Source of the DNA: Bacillus sp. MYb209
GTDB lineage: Bacteria > Bacillota > Bacilli > Bacillales > Bacillaceae_G
Length of the DNA stretch: 58,561 nucleotides
Direction: 5' to 3'
Assembly (NCBI RefSeq): GCF_002975175.1
Contig: NZ_PCNZ01000027.1
Coordinates: 1-58,561 of the forward strand
The translations under genes were made by a program, and so were the position numbers. This document shows, in pieces, positions 19,337 to 30,190 of the stretch (position 1 is its first letter; each line of letters opens with the position of its first letter). The notes under the pieces were generated by a model, which worked only from the letters and a program-made list of their open reading frames with translations, was not told the origin of the DNA and ran no database searches.

Positions 19337-19459
19337 GTGTACCGTAGACAGTAGGAGTCGATTCGACTTAATTCCCTACCTAGGTGTTAATATACGAAGC
19401 GGAATCTTTTTTCTGTGACTATATGCCTCCATGTCTACAAGTTGGGCATGGAGGTTTTT
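19337..19459 (+). ncRNA. L10 ribosomal-protein leader with terminator
   Basis: The segment GTGTACCGTAGACAGTAGG followed by ATTCCCTACCTAGGTG is the hallmark of the Firmicutes L10 leader. It ends in a terminator: GCCTCCATG (19425-19433) pairs with CATGGAGG (19447-19454), followed by TTTTTA. Binding of the L10(L12)4 complex would favour termination, giving feedback control of rplJ-rplL. Confidence 0.88.
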
Positions 19460-19508
19460 AGTGCACTTTCGGTACATCTTCTATATAATCTACAGGAGGT
19501 GTAATAAC

Positions 19509-20009
19509 ATGAGCAAAGTAATCGAAACTAAACAACAAGTTGTAACTGAAATCGCTGAAAAACTTCGTGCGAGTAAATCTACAATCGTTGTTGACTACCG
19601 TGGTTTAACAGTTTCTGAAGCAACAGAATTACGTAAAAACTTACGTGAAGCTGGCGTTGAGTTCAAAGTTTACAAAAACTCTTTAACTCGTCGTGCTGCA
19701 GAATCTGCTGAAATGGCTGAGTTAAACGAATTCTTAACAGGACCAAACGCAATCGCGTTCAGTAATGAGGATGTAGTTGCTCCTGCGAAAGTATTAAACG
19801 ACTTCGCTAAAAATCATGAAGCTTTAGAAATTAAAGCGGGCGTAATCGAAGGTAAACTTGTAACACTTGATGAGGTTAAAGCTATCGCTACTCTTCCATC
19901 ACGTGAAGGCTTACTTTCTATGCTTCTTAGCGTTCTTCAAGCTCCAATCCGTAACCTTGCACTTGCTACTAAAGCAGTTGCAGATCAAAAGGAAGAGCAA
20001 GGCGCTTAA
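19509..20009 (+). CDS. rplJ: 50S ribosomal protein L10
   Basis: L10 (166 aa) anchors L7/L12 dimers to the ribosome. It begins [12 protein letters not shown] and carries the family [12 protein letters not shown] and [10 protein letters not shown] segments, with a C-terminal helix that binds L12. ACAGGAGGTG precedes the ATG at 19509. An in-frame extension from 19431 runs back into the leader terminator and is rejected. It lies 67 nt upstream of rplL in the same transcript. Confidence 0.97.
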   Translation: MSKVIETKQQVVTEIAEKLRASKSTIVVDYRGLTVSEATELRKNLREAGVEFKVYKNSLTRRAAESAEMAELNEFLTGPNAIAFSNEDVVAPAKVLNDFAKNHEALEIKAGVIEGKLVTLDEVKAIATLPSREGLLSMLLSVLQAPIRNLALATKAVADQKEEQGA

Positions 20010-20076
20010 TTTTTTAAAAGATAATTACTTGTTATCTATAAAACAATACAAACCTATTTAAGGGAGGATATTTACA

Positions 20077-20436
20077 ATGACTAAAGAACAAATCATTGAA
20101 GCAGTTAAATCTATGACTGTATTAGAACTTAACGACTTAGTAAAAGCTATCGAGGAAGAATTCGGCGTAACTGCTGCTGCTCCTGTAGCTGTAGCTGGTG
20201 GCGCTGGTGAAGCTGCTGCTGAGCAAACTGAATTTGACGTAGTACTTGCAAGTGCTGGCGCTCAAAAAATCAAAGTTATCAAAGCTGTACGTGAAATCAC
20301 TGGTCTTGGCTTAAAAGAAGCTAAAGAATTAGTTGACAACACTCCAAAAGCAATCAAAGAAGGCGTTACTAAAGAGGAAGCTGAAGAAATGAAAGCTAAA
20401 CTTGAAGAAGTTGGCGCTGCTGTAGAAGTTAAGTAA
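20077..20436 (+). CDS. rplL: 50S ribosomal protein L7/L12
   Basis: This 119-aa acidic stalk protein recruits translation GTPases. It has an N-terminal dimerisation helix pair ([20 protein letters not shown], ~5-24), an Ala/Gly-rich hinge (~33-50) and a C-terminal factor-binding domain with [20 protein letters not shown] (~65-84). Codon use is strongly biased towards frequent codons, as expected for a multi-copy ribosomal protein. A strong terminator follows. Confidence 0.98.
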
Positions 20437-20453
20437 TTAACTTTTGGTGCTTT

Positions 20454-20488
20454 AAAAAAAGCTCGCTCTCATGCGAGCTTTTTTTTTA
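20454..20488 (+). terminator. Terminator after rplL
   Basis: AAAAAGCTCGC (to 20465) pairs with GCGAGCTTTTT (20473 onward) over a 6-nt loop and ends in nine Ts. It lies just before the RBS of the methyltransferase gene. Confidence 0.93.
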
Positions 20489-20512
20489 ACTGTAAAGAAA
20501 AGAGGTGGCCAT

Positions 20513-21112
20513 ATGGCAGACCATTATTTTTCTAACGACCCTTCTAGTAAAAGTGATCGTAAACGATGGGAATTTACACTTCGTGAATCTCAATTTACTT
20601 TTTTATCTGACCATGGGGTGTTCTCGAAAAACGAAGTGGACTTTGGTTCTCGTCTTTTAATTGAAGCGTTTCAAATGCCAGATGTTAAAGGTAATGTGTT
20701 AGACGTAGGATGTGGGTACGGTCCAATCGGTTTGTCGTTAGCGAAAGAGTTTCAAGATCGTGAAATTCACATGGTGGATGTGAATGAAAGGGCCTTGGGA
20801 CTTGCAAAAGAAAATGCCGCTAATAACAGAATTGAAAATATACGTATTTTGCAAAGTAGTGTCTATGAAAATGTAGATGGCAAGTATGCTGCTATTCTAT
20901 CTAATCCTCCAATTCGTGCTGGTAAAGATATCGTGCATGAGATTTTAGAAAAGGCTATGGAGTATTTAGTTTCAGGTGGAGAACTGTGGATTGTTATTCA
21001 AAAGAAACAAGGTGCGCCATCTGCGCTGAAAAAACTAGAAGAAGTATTTTCTGAAGTTGAAGTTGTAGAAAAGAAAAAAGGATATTATATCATAAAATCA
21101 AAAAAGCGTTGA
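20513..21112 (+). CDS. RsmC-like class I SAM methyltransferase (YbxB)
   Basis: The 199-aa protein has a Rossmann methyltransferase domain: motif I LDVGCGYGPIGLSLA (~64-78), an acidic VDVNERAL after strand 2, and the catalytic SNPPIRAG motif typical of enzymes that methylate guanine N2 in rRNA. E. coli RsmC acts on G1207 of 16S rRNA, and this is the single-domain Gram-positive version (B. subtilis YbxB). The ATG at 20513 has AAGAGGTGG in front. It sits between rplL and rpoB, as in other bacilli. Confidence 0.9.
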   Translation: MADHYFSNDPSSKSDRKRWEFTLRESQFTFLSDHGVFSKNEVDFGSRLLIEAFQMPDVKGNVLDVGCGYGPIGLSLAKEFQDREIHMVDVNERALGLAKENAANNRIENIRILQSSVYENVDGKYAAILSNPPIRAGKDIVHEILEKAMEYLVSGGELWIVIQKKQGAPSALKKLEEVFSEVEVVEKKKGYYIIKSKKR

Positions 21113-21235
21113 CGGTTATTTTTGGCTATGTTAACATTATACAATGCCAATATATGATTTTCTGCGTTGAGAAAGATGTATATTTTTGCTTCTCTTGGAA
21201 AAGATAGTAAAATCAGCAGATTATGAAACAGAATG

Positions 21236-21268
21236 ATGGTTTTCTTATAGAAGCCATTTTTCTTTTTT
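21236..21268 (+). terminator. Terminator before rpoB
   Basis: ATGGTTTTC (21236-21244) pairs with GAAGCCAT (21250-21257, with one G-U pair), followed by TTTTCTTTTTT. It ends transcription from the methyltransferase gene. The rest of the ~290-nt gap holds the rpoB promoter and no gene I can support. Confidence 0.75.
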
Positions 21269-21348
21269 GAGCAGGTAGAAAGACTCAACGTATCTATCTT
21301 TAAGAGAAAAAACTACGCTAATAGCAGTAGTTGTATTTATTTGTGATT

Positions 21349-21377
21349 TTGCACAAATTTTTTTGTGTGTTTATAAT
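21349..21377 (+). promoter_or_regulatory. SigA promoter of rpoB-rpoC
   Basis: TTGCAC (21349-21354), a 17-bp spacer and TATAAT (21372-21377). The predicted start (~21384) gives a leader of only about 20 nt before rpoB, with just enough room for the RBS GAGGGGTGA. Confidence 0.82.
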
Positions 21378-21402
21378 ACTCATGATTTGAGGGGTGAAGC
21401 AG

Positions 21403-24400
21403 TTGACAGGTCAACTAGTTCAATACGGACGCCACCGCCAACGAAGAAGTTATGCCCGTATTAGTGAAGTATTAGAGTTACCAAATCTTATCGAAATTCA
21501 AACCTCTTCTTATCAGTGGTTTCTTGATGAGGGTTTGCGAGAAATGTTCCAAGACATTTCTCCGATCGAAGACTTTACGGGAAATCTATCGCTTGAATTT
21601 ATCGACTACAGCTTAGGTGAACCTAAATACTCTGTAGAAGAATGCAAAGAGCGTGATGTGACGTATGCAGCACCACTTCGTGTAAAAGTGCGTCTAATCA
21701 ACAAGGAAACTGGTGAAGTAAAAGAACAAGATGTGTTCATGGGAGATTTCCCACTCATGACAGAGACTGGAACATTCGTAATTAACGGTGCAGAACGTGT
21801 TATCGTTTCCCAGTTAGTTCGCTCTCCAAGCGTATACTATAGTGGCAAAGTGGATAAAAACGGAAAACGTGGTTTTACTGCTACTGTAATTCCAAACCGC
21901 GGAGCTTGGTTAGAGTATGAAACAGATGCTAAGGATGTTGTATATGTGCGTATTGACCGTACGCGTAAACTTCCTGTAACTGTTTTGTTACGCGCATTAG
22001 GGTTTGGCTCTGATCAAGAAATCACCGAGCTTTTAGGTGATAACGAATACTTAAGCAATACGTTAGAAAAAGACAACACAGATAGCACAGAGAAAGCATT
22101 GCTTGAAATTTATGAGCGTCTACGCCCTGGTGAACCACCAACAGTAGAAAATGCAAAGAGCTTACTTGTGTCTCGTTTCTTTGATCCGAAGCGCTACGAT
22201 TTAGCAAATGTAGGTCGCTATAAGATCAACAAAAAGCTACACATTAAAAACAGATTGTTTAACCAACGTTTAGCTGAAACACTGGTGGATCCAGAAACTG
22301 GTGAAATTTTAGCGGCAGAAGGAACAGTCTTAGATCGTCGTACACTGGATCGCATTCTACCTTACTTAGAGAAAAACATTGGATTCAAAACAGCGAAACC
22401 AATGGGTGGAGTGGTAGCAGGCGATGTTGAGCTGCAATCTATTAAGATTTATGCTCCAGAATCAGAAGGCGAACGATCTATAAACGTAATTGGGAATGCA
22501 AATATTACTCGTGATATAAAACACATCACACCAGGTGATATTCTTGCTTCTATTAGCTACTTCTTTAACTTGCTATATAAAGTAGGGGATACAGATGATA
22601 TTGACCACTTAGGAAATCGTCGTCTGCGTTCTGTAGGAGAGTTACTACAAAACCAATTTCGTATCGGTCTTTCTCGTATGGAACGTGTTGTTCGTGAGAG
22701 AATGTCGATTCAAGATACAAATGCAATTACACCACAAGCGTTAATTAACATTCGCCCGGTTATTGCATCTATTAAAGAGTTCTTCGGAAGTTCTCAGTTA
22801 TCTCAGTTCATGGATCAAACAAACCCATTAGCAGAGTTAACTCACAAACGAAGACTATCTGCGTTAGGACCCGGTGGTTTAACGCGTGAGCGCGCAGGCT
22901 TTGAAGTACGTGACGTTCACTACTCTCACTATGGTCGTATGTGTCCAATCGAAACACCAGAGGGACCAAACATCGGTTTGATCAACTCATTATCTTCGTT
23001 TGCGAAAGTAAATGAGTTTGGTTTCATTGAAACGCCATACCGTCGTGTTGACCCAGAAACTGGTCTTGTAACAGGGCATGTTGATTATTTAACAGCAGAT
23101 GAAGAAGATAACTATGTTGTAGCCCAAGCGAATATGAAATTATCTGAAGAAGGGGAATTCCTTGATGAAGATATCGTAGCTCGTTTCCGTGGTGAAAACA
23201 TTGTCACAAATAAAGAACGCATCGACTACATGGATGTATCTCCAAAACAAGTAGTGTCGGCAGCGACAGCTTGTATTCCGTTCTTAGAAAACGATGACTC
23301 TAACCGCGCACTTATGGGAGCGAACATGCAACGTCAGGCGGTTCCGTTAATGAATCCGGAATCACCGATTGTAGGTACAGGTATGGAGTACGTATCAGCA
23401 AAAGACTCAGGTGCTGCAGTAATCTGTAAACACCCTGGTGTTGTTGAACGCGTAGAAGCACGTGAAGTTTGGGTACGTCGCTATGTAGAAGTTGACGGTC
23501 AAACAGTAAAAGGCGACTTAGATCGCTACAAAATGCAAAAATTCATTCGTTCTAACCAAGGAACTTGCTACAACCAACGTCCAATCGTAAGTGTTGGAAA
23601 TGAAGTTGTAAAAGGTGAAATCCTTGCGGATGGTCCTTCTATGGAATTAGGTGAACTAGCACTTGGACGTAACGTGCTTGTTGGCTTCATGACTTGGGAC
23701 GGTTATAACTACGAGGATGCGATCATTATGAGTGAGCGCCTTGTAAAAGATGATGTGTACACTTCTATTCATATTGAAGAATATGAGTCAGAAGCTCGTG
23801 ATACGAAGCTTGGACCAGAAGAAATTACACGTGACATTCCAAACGTTGGGGAAGATGCATTACGCAACCTTGACGAGCGCGGTATCATTCGCGTTGGTGC
23901 AGAAGTAAAAGATGGAGATTTACTTGTTGGTAAAGTAACACCTAAAGGTGTAACAGAATTAACAGCTGAAGAACGTCTATTACACGCTATCTTTGGAGAG
24001 AAAGCACGTGAAGTACGTGATACATCACTACGTGTACCACACGGTGGTGGCGGTATTATCTTAGACGTAAAAGTATTCAACCGTGAAGATGGCGATGAAT
24101 TGCCACCAGGCGTGAATCAACTTGTACGTGCATATATCGTTCAAAAACGTAAAATTTCTGAAGGTGACAAGATGGCCGGACGTCATGGTAACAAAGGTGT
24201 TATCTCTCGTATTTTACCAGAAGAAGATATGCCTTACTTACCAGATGGTACGCCAATCGATATCATGTTAAACCCATTAGGGGTACCATCTCGTATGAAT
24301 ATCGGTCAGGTATTAGAGCTTCATCTTGGTATGGCAGCAAGATACCTTGGTATTCACATTGCAACACCAGTATTCGATGGTGCTCGTGAGGAAGATGTTT

Positions 24401-24936
24401 GGGGCACGATTGAAGAAGCTGGTATGGCAAATGACGCGAAAACAATCCTGTATGACGGACGTACTGGTGAGCCATTCGATAACCGCGTATCTGTTGGTGT
24501 CATGTATATGATCAAACTTGCGCACATGGTTGACGATAAACTTCATGCTCGTTCTACTGGACCATACTCACTTGTAACGCAGCAACCTCTTGGAGGTAAA
24601 GCTCAGTTCGGTGGACAGCGTTTCGGTGAGATGGAGGTTTGGGCACTTGAGGCTTATGGTGCTGCTTATACTCTTCAAGAAATCTTAACAGTGAAGTCTG
24701 ATGATGTTATTGGACGTGTTAAGACGTATGAAGCAATTGTTAAAGGTGAAAATGTTCCAGAACCAGGCGTTCCTGAATCATTCAAAGTATTGATTAAAGA
24801 ACTGCAAAGTTTAGGTATGGACGTTAAAATGATGTCTATCAACGATACAGAAATTGAAATGCGTGATACGGAAGATGACGATGATCATCAATCAGCAGAT
24901 AAATTGAATGTTGAAGTTGAGACAACTAAGGAATAA
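21403..24936 (+). CDS. rpoB: RNA polymerase beta subunit
   Basis: RpoB (1177 aa) forms with RpoC the catalytic core of RNA polymerase. The TTG at 21403 yields [20 protein letters not shown], the Bacillus family start, 5-8 nt after GAGGGGTGA; a GTG at 21394 overlaps the RBS. The rifampicin-binding cluster reads [20 protein letters not shown] with the usual Q, D and H residues, so it looks drug-sensitive. Conserved [17 protein letters not shown] and [11 protein letters not shown] lie in the second half, and the C-terminal tail is acidic. It shares the promoter with rpoC 37 nt downstream. Confidence 0.98.
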   Translation: MTGQLVQYGRHRQRRSYARISEVLELPNLIEIQTSSYQWFLDEGLREMFQDISPIEDFTGNLSLEFIDYSLGEPKYSVEECKERDVTYAAPLRVKVRLINKETGEVKEQDVFMGDFPLMTETGTFVINGAERVIVSQLVRSPSVYYSGKVDKNGKRGFTATVIPNRGAWLEYETDAKDVVYVRIDRTRKLPVTVLLRALGFGSDQEITELLGDNEYLSNTLEKDNTDSTEKALLEIYERLRPGEPPTVENAKSLLVSRFFDPKRYDLANVGRYKINKKLHIKNRLFNQRLAETLVDPETGEILAAEGTVLDRRTLDRILPYLEKNIGFKTAKPMGGVVAGDVELQSIKIYAPESEGERSINVIGNANITRDIKHITPGDILASISYFFNLLYKVGDTDDIDHLGNRRLRSVGELLQNQFRIGLSRMERVVRERMSIQDTNAITPQALINIRPVIASIKEFFGSSQLSQFMDQTNPLAELTHKRRLSALGPGGLTRERAGFEVRDVHYSHYGRMCPIETPEGPNIGLINSLSSFAKVNEFGFIETPYRRVDPETGLVTGHVDYLTADEEDNYVVAQANMKLSEEGEFLDEDIVARFRGENIVTNKERIDYMDVSPKQVVSAATACIPFLENDDSNRALMGANMQRQAVPLMNPESPIVGTGMEYVSAKDSGAAVICKHPGVVERVEAREVWVRRYVEVDGQTVKGDLDRYKMQKFIRSNQGTCYNQRPIVSVGNEVVKGEILADGPSMELGELALGRNVLVGFMTWDGYNYEDAIIMSERLVKDDVYTSIHIEEYESEARDTKLGPEEITRDIPNVGEDALRNLDERGIIRVGAEVKDGDLLVGKVTPKGVTELTAEERLLHAIFGEKAREVRDTSLRVPHGGGGIILDVKVFNREDGDELPPGVNQLVRAYIVQKRKISEGDKMAGRHGNKGVISRILPEEDMPYLPDGTPIDIMLNPLGVPSRMNIGQVLELHLGMAARYLGIHIATPVFDGAREEDVWGTIEEAGMANDAKTILYDGRTGEPFDNRVSVGVMYMIKLAHMVDDKLHARSTGPYSLVTQQPLGGKAQFGGQRFGEMEVWALEAYGAAYTLQEILTVKSDDVIGRVKTYEAIVKGENVPEPGVPESFKVLIKELQSLGMDVKMMSINDTEIEMRDTEDDDDHQSADKLNVEVETTKE

Positions 24937-24973
24937 TTGGGATAACCTGTAGACTAAAAGGGAGGTAGGCCCC

Positions 24974-27900
24974 TTGATAGATGTAAATAACTTTGAATAT
25001 ATGAAGATTGGACTTGCTTCACCTGACAAGATTCGTTCTTGGTCATACGGTGAAGTTAAGAAACCAGAAACAATTAACTATCGTACGTTAAAGCCTGAAA
25101 AAGATGGCTTGTTCTGTGAGCGTATTTTCGGACCACAAAAGGACTGGGAATGTCATTGCGGAAAATATAAACGTGTACGTTATAAAGGTGTAGTTTGTGA
25201 TCGATGTGGCGTTGAAGTAACGCGTGCAAAAGTTCGTCGTGAACGTATGGGTCATATCGAATTAGCTGCTCCTGTATCTCATATTTGGTATTTCAAAGGT
25301 ATCCCGAGCCGCATGGGACTTGTCTTAGACATGTCCCCTCGCGCGCTTGAAGAAGTAATTTATTTCGCTTCTTATGTTGTAACAGAAAGTGGAGATACAC
25401 CACTTGATAAGAAGCAATTACTTTCTGAAAAAGAATACCGTGCATATCGTGATCGATATGGCAGCACATTCCAAGCTGCTATGGGTGCAGAAGCGATTAA
25501 AAAGCTACTGCAAGACATCGATTTAGATAAAGAAGTAGACTTCTTAAAAGAAGAATTAAAAACAGCGCAAGGACAACGCCGTACTCGTGCTATTAAACGT
25601 CTAGAAGTATTAGAAGCATTCCGTAACTCTGGAAATCACCCATCTTGGATGATCTTAGAAGTTCTTCCAGTTATCCCACCAGAACTACGCCCGATGGTAC
25701 AGTTAGATGGTGGACGTTTTGCTACTTCTGACTTAAACGACTTATATCGTCGTGTAATTAACCGTAACAACCGTTTAAAACGTCTATTGGACTTAGGTGC
25801 ACCAAGCATCATCGTTCAAAACGAAAAACGTATGTTACAAGAAGCTGTAGACGCATTAATCGATAATGGTCGCCGTGGCCGTCCAGTTACTGGACCAGGT
25901 AACCGTCCATTAAAATCACTATCTCACATGCTTAAAGGTAAACAAGGACGTTTCCGTCAAAACTTATTAGGTAAACGTGTTGACTACTCTGGCCGTTCTG
26001 TAATCGTTGTAGGACCGAACTTAAAGATGTATCAATGTGGATTGCCGAAAGAAATGGCGCTTGAATTGTTTAAACCTTTCGTTATGAAAGAGTTAGTTGG
26101 AAAAGGATTAGCACACAACATTAAGAGTGCTAAACGTAAAATCGAGCGTGTACACCCTGAAGTTTGGGACGTTTTAGAATCTGTGATCAAAGAGCATCCA
26201 GTACTTCTAAACCGCGCACCAACACTTCACCGTCTTGGTATCCAGGCGTTTGAACCTACATTAGTAGAAGGTCGTGCAATCCGTCTTCACCCACTTGTAT
26301 GTACAGCATACAACGCGGACTTTGACGGTGACCAAATGGCGGTTCACGTTCCGTTATCATCAGAAGCACAAGCAGAAGCTCGTATTCTTATGTTGGCGGC
26401 ACAAAACATCTTGAATCCAAAAGACGGAAAACCAGTTGTTACTCCATCTCAGGATATGGTATTAGGTAACTATTACTTAACACTTGAGCGCGAGGGTGCA
26501 ATCGGTGAAGGTATGGTCTTCAAAGATGCAAACGAAGCAATACTTGCATACCAAAATGGATATGTACATCTGCACACGCGTGTTGCAGTTGCAGCGAGTT
26601 CGGTAAATAATGTAACGTTTACTGAAGAGCAAAAGAGTAAGCTTCTATTAACAACAGTTGGTAAATTAATATTTAACGAAATCTTACCAGAGTCGTTCCC
26701 TTATATTAATGAACCAACAAACTCAAACCTTGAAAAAGAAACACCAGCGGAATATTTCGTTGAAAAAGGTGCGAACATTAAAGAAATTATTGCTAGTCGC
26801 GAAGAAGTGGCACCATTTAGCAAGAAAATCCTTGGTAACATTATTGCGGAAGTATTCAAACGTTTCCAAATTACAGAAACATCTCGCATGCTTGACCGTA
26901 TGAAAAACTTAGGATTTAAATACTCTACAAAAGCTGGTATTACAGTTGGGGTATCAGACATTCTTGTATTAGGTGAAAAAGATGAAATTCTCCATGAAGC
27001 ACAAGCAAAAGTAGATAATGTAATTAAACAATTCCGTCGTGGTTTAATCACGGAAGAAGAACGTTACGATCGCGTTATCTCTATTTGGAGTAATGCAAAA
27101 GATGTTATCCAAGGAAAACTGATGAAATCCTTGAATAAACGCAACCCAATCTTCATGATGAGTGATTCCGGTGCCCGTGGTAACGCATCGAACTTTACTC
27201 AGCTTGCTGGTATGCGTGGTCTGATGGCCAATCCATCTGGTCGTATCATTGAGCTTCCGATCAAATCAAGTTTCCGTGAAGGTTTAACAGTACTTGAGTA
27301 CTTCATCTCTACGCATGGTGCGCGTAAAGGTCTTGCCGATACAGCACTTAAAACTGCCGATTCTGGTTACTTAACACGTCGTCTTGTAGACGTTGCACAA
27401 GATGTAATTGTTCGTCAAGATGATTGTGGAACAGATCGTGGTTTACTAATTGGTGCGATTAAAGAGGGTAATGAGGTTATTGAGTCACTATATGATCGTC
27501 TTGTTGGACGTTTTGCAAGAAAAACTGTAAAACATCCTGAAACAGGTGAAGTATTAGTTGTTGAAAATCAATTAATTACTGAAGATATTGCTCATATCGT
27601 TGAAAAGTCGGGTGTTGAAACTGTAAACATTCGTTCAGCGTTTACGTGTAATACTCGCCACGGTGTATGTAAGAAGTGTTACGGTCGTAACTTAGCAACT
27701 GGCACAGACGTAGAAGTAGGAGAGGCGGTAGGTATTATCGCAGCTCAATCTATCGGTGAGCCAGGTACACAGTTAACGATGCGTACGTTCCATACGGGCG
27801 GGGTTGCCGGAGATGATATCACACAAGGTTTACCTCGTATCCAAGAGATCTTCGAAGCTCGTAATCCGAAAGGTCAGGCAGTTATCAGTGAAATCGACGG

Positions 27901-28585
27901 TGTTATCGCAGCGATCAACGATGTTAAAGATCGCCAAGAAGTAGTTGTACAGGGTGAAGTTGAAGCTCGTACGTATGCTATTCCTTACGGTGCTCGTCTG
28001 AAAGTAACTCTAGGACAGCCAATTAGCCACGGTAAAGAGTTAACAGAAGGTTCTATTGATCCGAAAGAATTACTAAAAGTAACGGACATTACAGCCGTTC
28101 AAGAATACTTATTACGTGAAGTTCAAAAAGTATACCGTATGCAAGGGGTAGAAATTGGTGACAAACACGTAGAAGTAATGGTACGTCAAATGCTACGTAA
28201 AGTTCGTGTAAGTGACGCGGGTGAAACAGATGTATTACCAGGAACATTACTAGATATCCATCAGTTTACTGATGCGAACGCGAAGGTGTTACTGAAAGGT
28301 AAACAACCAGCAACAGCTAGACCGGTTCTACTTGGTATTACTAAAGCTTCACTTGAAACTGATTCGTTCTTATCTGCAGCATCGTTCCAAGAAACAACTC
28401 GTGTTCTAACAGATGCAGCAATTAAGGGTAAACGCGATGAACTTCTAGGATTGAAAGAAAATGTTATTATCGGTAAGCTTGTTCCTGCTGGAACAGGTAT
28501 GAATCGTTATCGCAAAGTGGATCTTGTAAAAACAACACAAGATAACATGAATGTAGAAAACGATGAAGTTTATGTGGAACAGTAA
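24974..28585 (+). CDS. rpoC: RNA polymerase beta' subunit
   Basis: The 1203-aa catalytic subunit has an N-terminal zinc ribbon ([13 protein letters not shown], then CDRCG, ~residues 60-78) and the Mg-binding loop NADFDGDQM near 449. A second four-cysteine site lies in [15 protein letters not shown]. Also present are the bridge helix/trigger loop region ([19 protein letters not shown]). It starts with TTG after GGGAGGTAGG. Length matches the Firmicutes type without the large insert found in E. coli. It is co-transcribed with rpoB. Confidence 0.98.
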   Translation: MIDVNNFEYMKIGLASPDKIRSWSYGEVKKPETINYRTLKPEKDGLFCERIFGPQKDWECHCGKYKRVRYKGVVCDRCGVEVTRAKVRRERMGHIELAAPVSHIWYFKGIPSRMGLVLDMSPRALEEVIYFASYVVTESGDTPLDKKQLLSEKEYRAYRDRYGSTFQAAMGAEAIKKLLQDIDLDKEVDFLKEELKTAQGQRRTRAIKRLEVLEAFRNSGNHPSWMILEVLPVIPPELRPMVQLDGGRFATSDLNDLYRRVINRNNRLKRLLDLGAPSIIVQNEKRMLQEAVDALIDNGRRGRPVTGPGNRPLKSLSHMLKGKQGRFRQNLLGKRVDYSGRSVIVVGPNLKMYQCGLPKEMALELFKPFVMKELVGKGLAHNIKSAKRKIERVHPEVWDVLESVIKEHPVLLNRAPTLHRLGIQAFEPTLVEGRAIRLHPLVCTAYNADFDGDQMAVHVPLSSEAQAEARILMLAAQNILNPKDGKPVVTPSQDMVLGNYYLTLEREGAIGEGMVFKDANEAILAYQNGYVHLHTRVAVAASSVNNVTFTEEQKSKLLLTTVGKLIFNEILPESFPYINEPTNSNLEKETPAEYFVEKGANIKEIIASREEVAPFSKKILGNIIAEVFKRFQITETSRMLDRMKNLGFKYSTKAGITVGVSDILVLGEKDEILHEAQAKVDNVIKQFRRGLITEEERYDRVISIWSNAKDVIQGKLMKSLNKRNPIFMMSDSGARGNASNFTQLAGMRGLMANPSGRIIELPIKSSFREGLTVLEYFISTHGARKGLADTALKTADSGYLTRRLVDVAQDVIVRQDDCGTDRGLLIGAIKEGNEVIESLYDRLVGRFARKTVKHPETGEVLVVENQLITEDIAHIVEKSGVETVNIRSAFTCNTRHGVCKKCYGRNLATGTDVEVGEAVGIIAAQSIGEPGTQLTMRTFHTGGVAGDDITQGLPRIQEIFEARNPKGQAVISEIDGVIAAINDVKDRQEVVVQGEVEARTYAIPYGARLKVTLGQPISHGKELTEGSIDPKELLKVTDITAVQEYLLREVQKVYRMQGVEIGDKHVEVMVRQMLRKVRVSDAGETDVLPGTLLDIHQFTDANAKVLLKGKQPATARPVLLGITKASLETDSFLSAASFQETTRVLTDAAIKGKRDELLGLKENVIIGKLVPAGTGMNRYRKVDLVKTTQDNMNVENDEVYVEQ

Positions 28586-28627
28586 AATTTTCCGTCGTAA
28601 ATTTTGTATAAAAACAGCTAATCCTAG

Positions 28628-28660
28628 TTGACATTGTATGAGTCAAAATGTTACTATAAT
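28628..28660 (+). promoter_or_regulatory. Candidate promoter of the L7Ae-like gene and str cluster
   Basis: A perfect -35 TTGACA (28628-28633) is followed by TTACTA at 17 bp and by a perfect TATAAT (28655-28660) at 21 bp. Spacing to the better -10 is too long, so which hexamer is used is unclear. Confidence 0.5.
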
Positions 28661-28698
28661 CAAGGTTGCTCCTTAACGATGCTTTGGAGGATATTTAT

Positions 28699-28947
28699 AT
28701 GTCTTATCAAAAAGTGTCAAATGCTGAAAATGTAGTCGTTGGTCATAAACGAACATTGGAAGCAATCAAAAATGGTATAGTTAAAGAAGTTGTTATTGCA
28801 GAAGATGCTGATGTGCGGTTAACCCATGTTATCATTCGTACTGCCTTGCAACATAACATACCCATAACCAAAGTTGAATCAGTTCGTAAACTTGGAAAAG
28901 TTTCGGGGATTCAAGTGGGAGCTTCAGCAATAGGAATAATAAGTTAA
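28699..28947 (+). CDS. L7Ae-family K-turn-binding protein (YbxF-like)
   Basis: This 82-aa protein belongs to the L7Ae/L30e RNA-binding family, whose members bind kink-turns. It shows VVGHKRTLEAIKNG near the N-terminus, VVIAEDADVRLT, and a C-terminal VSGIQVGASAIGII. The B. subtilis counterpart YbxF sits in the same place, directly before rpsL. Its ribosomal role is not firmly defined. The ATG at 28699 follows TTTGGAGGA; a longer reading from 28666 lacks an RBS. Confidence 0.88.
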   Translation: MSYQKVSNAENVVVGHKRTLEAIKNGIVKEVVIAEDADVRLTHVIIRTALQHNIPITKVESVRKLGKVSGIQVGASAIGIIS

Positions 28948-28952
28948 AACTG

Positions 28953-29031
28953 TTTTTGTGAGGAGAGAGCATTTGCTCTTCCTTGCAAAAACTTTGTTTT
29001 CAACTAATAATGAACCACCTGGATATGTGGT
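28953..29031 (+). other. Two hairpins in the leader of rpsL
   Basis: A long imperfect hairpin spans 28953-28991: TTTTTG, AGGA and AGAGCA on the left arm pair with TGCTCT, TCCT and CAAAAA on the right around a 2-nt apex, with one bulge and one internal mismatch. A smaller one, ACCAC (29014-29018) with GTGGT (29027-29031), follows. Neither is followed by a clean T-run. They could be a processing site or an autoregulatory leader. Confidence 0.55.
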
Positions 29032-29061
29032 CATACAAACATGCGAAGGGAGGATAATCAA

Positions 29062-29484
29062 ATGCCTACTATTAACCAATTAGTGAGAAATGGTCGTACT
29101 GATAAAGTATGGAAGTCTAAATCACCTGCGTTAAACAAAGGTTTTAATTCTTTAAAGAAAAAATCAACTGATATCTCTGCACCTCAAAAACGTGGTGTAT
29201 GTACTCGTGTTGGTACAATGACTCCGAAGAAACCTAACTCAGCGTTACGTAAATACGCTCGTGTACGTTTAACAAATGGTATTGAAGTTACAGCTTACAT
29301 CCCAGGTATCGGTCATAACCTACAAGAGCATAGCGTAGTATTAATTCGCGGTGGTCGAGTAAAGGATTTACCAGGGGTACGTTACCACATCGTTCGTGGT
29401 GCGCTTGATACAGCTGGTGTTGACAAACGTATGCAAGGACGTTCTAAATATGGTACTAAGCGACCAAAACCTGCTAAAAAATAA
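29062..29484 (+). CDS. rpsL: 30S ribosomal protein S12
   Basis: S12 (140 aa) lies at the decoding centre and affects accuracy. The loop [20 protein letters not shown] and the second loop [11 protein letters not shown] carry the usual lysines, so there is no sign of a streptomycin-resistance substitution. The ATG at 29062 has AAGGGAGGATAA before it; an in-frame ATG at 29041 precedes that RBS and is rejected. It is followed by rpsG after 29 nt. Confidence 0.98.
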   Translation: MPTINQLVRNGRTDKVWKSKSPALNKGFNSLKKKSTDISAPQKRGVCTRVGTMTPKKPNSALRKYARVRLTNGIEVTAYIPGIGHNLQEHSVVLIRGGRVKDLPGVRYHIVRGALDTAGVDKRMQGRSKYGTKRPKPAKK

Positions 29485-29513
29485 TAAACTTATAATGAAA
29501 GGAGGAACTCAAT

Positions 29514-29984
29514 ATGCCTCGTAAAGGACCTGTTGCGAAACGTGACGTGTTACCAGATCCAATGTACAATTCTAAGCTTGTAACACGCCTAATCAACAAA
29601 ATGATGGTTGACGGTAAAAAAGGTAAATCTCAAACAATTCTTTATAACGCTTTCGATATCGTTCGTGAACGTTCAGATAAAGAACCAATGGAAGTATTCG
29701 AGCAAGCTCTTAAGAACATCATGCCTGTTCTTGAAGTACGCGCTCGTCGTGTTGGTGGTGCTAACTACCAAGTTCCAGTTGAGGTTCGTCCAGAACGCCG
29801 TACAACTTTAGGTCTTCGCTGGTTAGTAAACTATGCTCGTCTTCGTGGTGAAAAAACTATGGAAGAGCGTCTAGCTTACGAAATCTTAGATGCAGCTAAC
29901 AACGCTGGTGCATCTGTTAAGAAACGTGAAGACACTCATAAAATGGCAGAAGCTAACAAAGCATTTGCTCATTACCGTTGGTAG
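29514..29984 (+). CDS. rpsG: 30S ribosomal protein S7
   Basis: This 156-aa protein starts assembly of the 30S head by binding the 3' domain of 16S rRNA. It begins [16 protein letters not shown] and has [17 protein letters not shown] in the centre and [15 protein letters not shown] at the C-terminus. Length is normal for the family. AAAGGAGGA precedes the ATG. Confidence 0.98.
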   Translation: MPRKGPVAKRDVLPDPMYNSKLVTRLINKMMVDGKKGKSQTILYNAFDIVRERSDKEPMEVFEQALKNIMPVLEVRARRVGGANYQVPVEVRPERRTTLGLRWLVNYARLRGEKTMEERLAYEILDAANNAGASVKKREDTHKMAEANKAFAHYRW

Positions 29985-30042
29985 GATTCAACGTAAAATA
30001 AATGTAAGCATAAACCGCTTTATTTGTCGCTTATGGAAGTGT

Positions 30043-30063
30043 GGAGAGGGAGAATGCCTCTCC
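30043..30063 (+). other. Hairpin between rpsG and fusA
   Basis: GGAGAGG (30043-30049) pairs perfectly with CCTCTCC (30057-30063) around a 7-nt loop and is followed by CTTTCG, not a T-run. It lies in a 206-nt spacer that otherwise shows no gene. It may be a weak terminator, a processing site or a leader for fusA. Confidence 0.55.
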
Positions 30064-30190
30064 CTTTCGTTGGGCGCTCGTTTTACATAATGAGGGTACT
30101 GGACACTGGCATATGTAACAATATAAAGTGGCTTTTTTGCTACTTAAAATAAAATAATCCAATCCATATATGGAAGGAGCAAGACACCAA

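Noticed and set aside
19867-20061. Small + strand frame overlapping the end of rplJ
   Set aside because: It is an alternative frame inside rplJ, with no RBS and a composition reflecting the biased codons of the real gene.
21085-21288. A - strand open frame of 67 aa upstream of rpoB
   Set aside because: It covers the terminator before rpoB and the end of the methyltransferase gene. No RBS or family resemblance.
21403-24936. Rifampicin-resistance change in rpoB
   Set aside because: The [20 protein letters not shown] cluster carries the usual sensitive residues.
29062-29484. Streptomycin-resistance change in rpsL
   Set aside because: The two lysine-bearing loops read as wild type ([11 protein letters not shown] and [11 protein letters not shown]).
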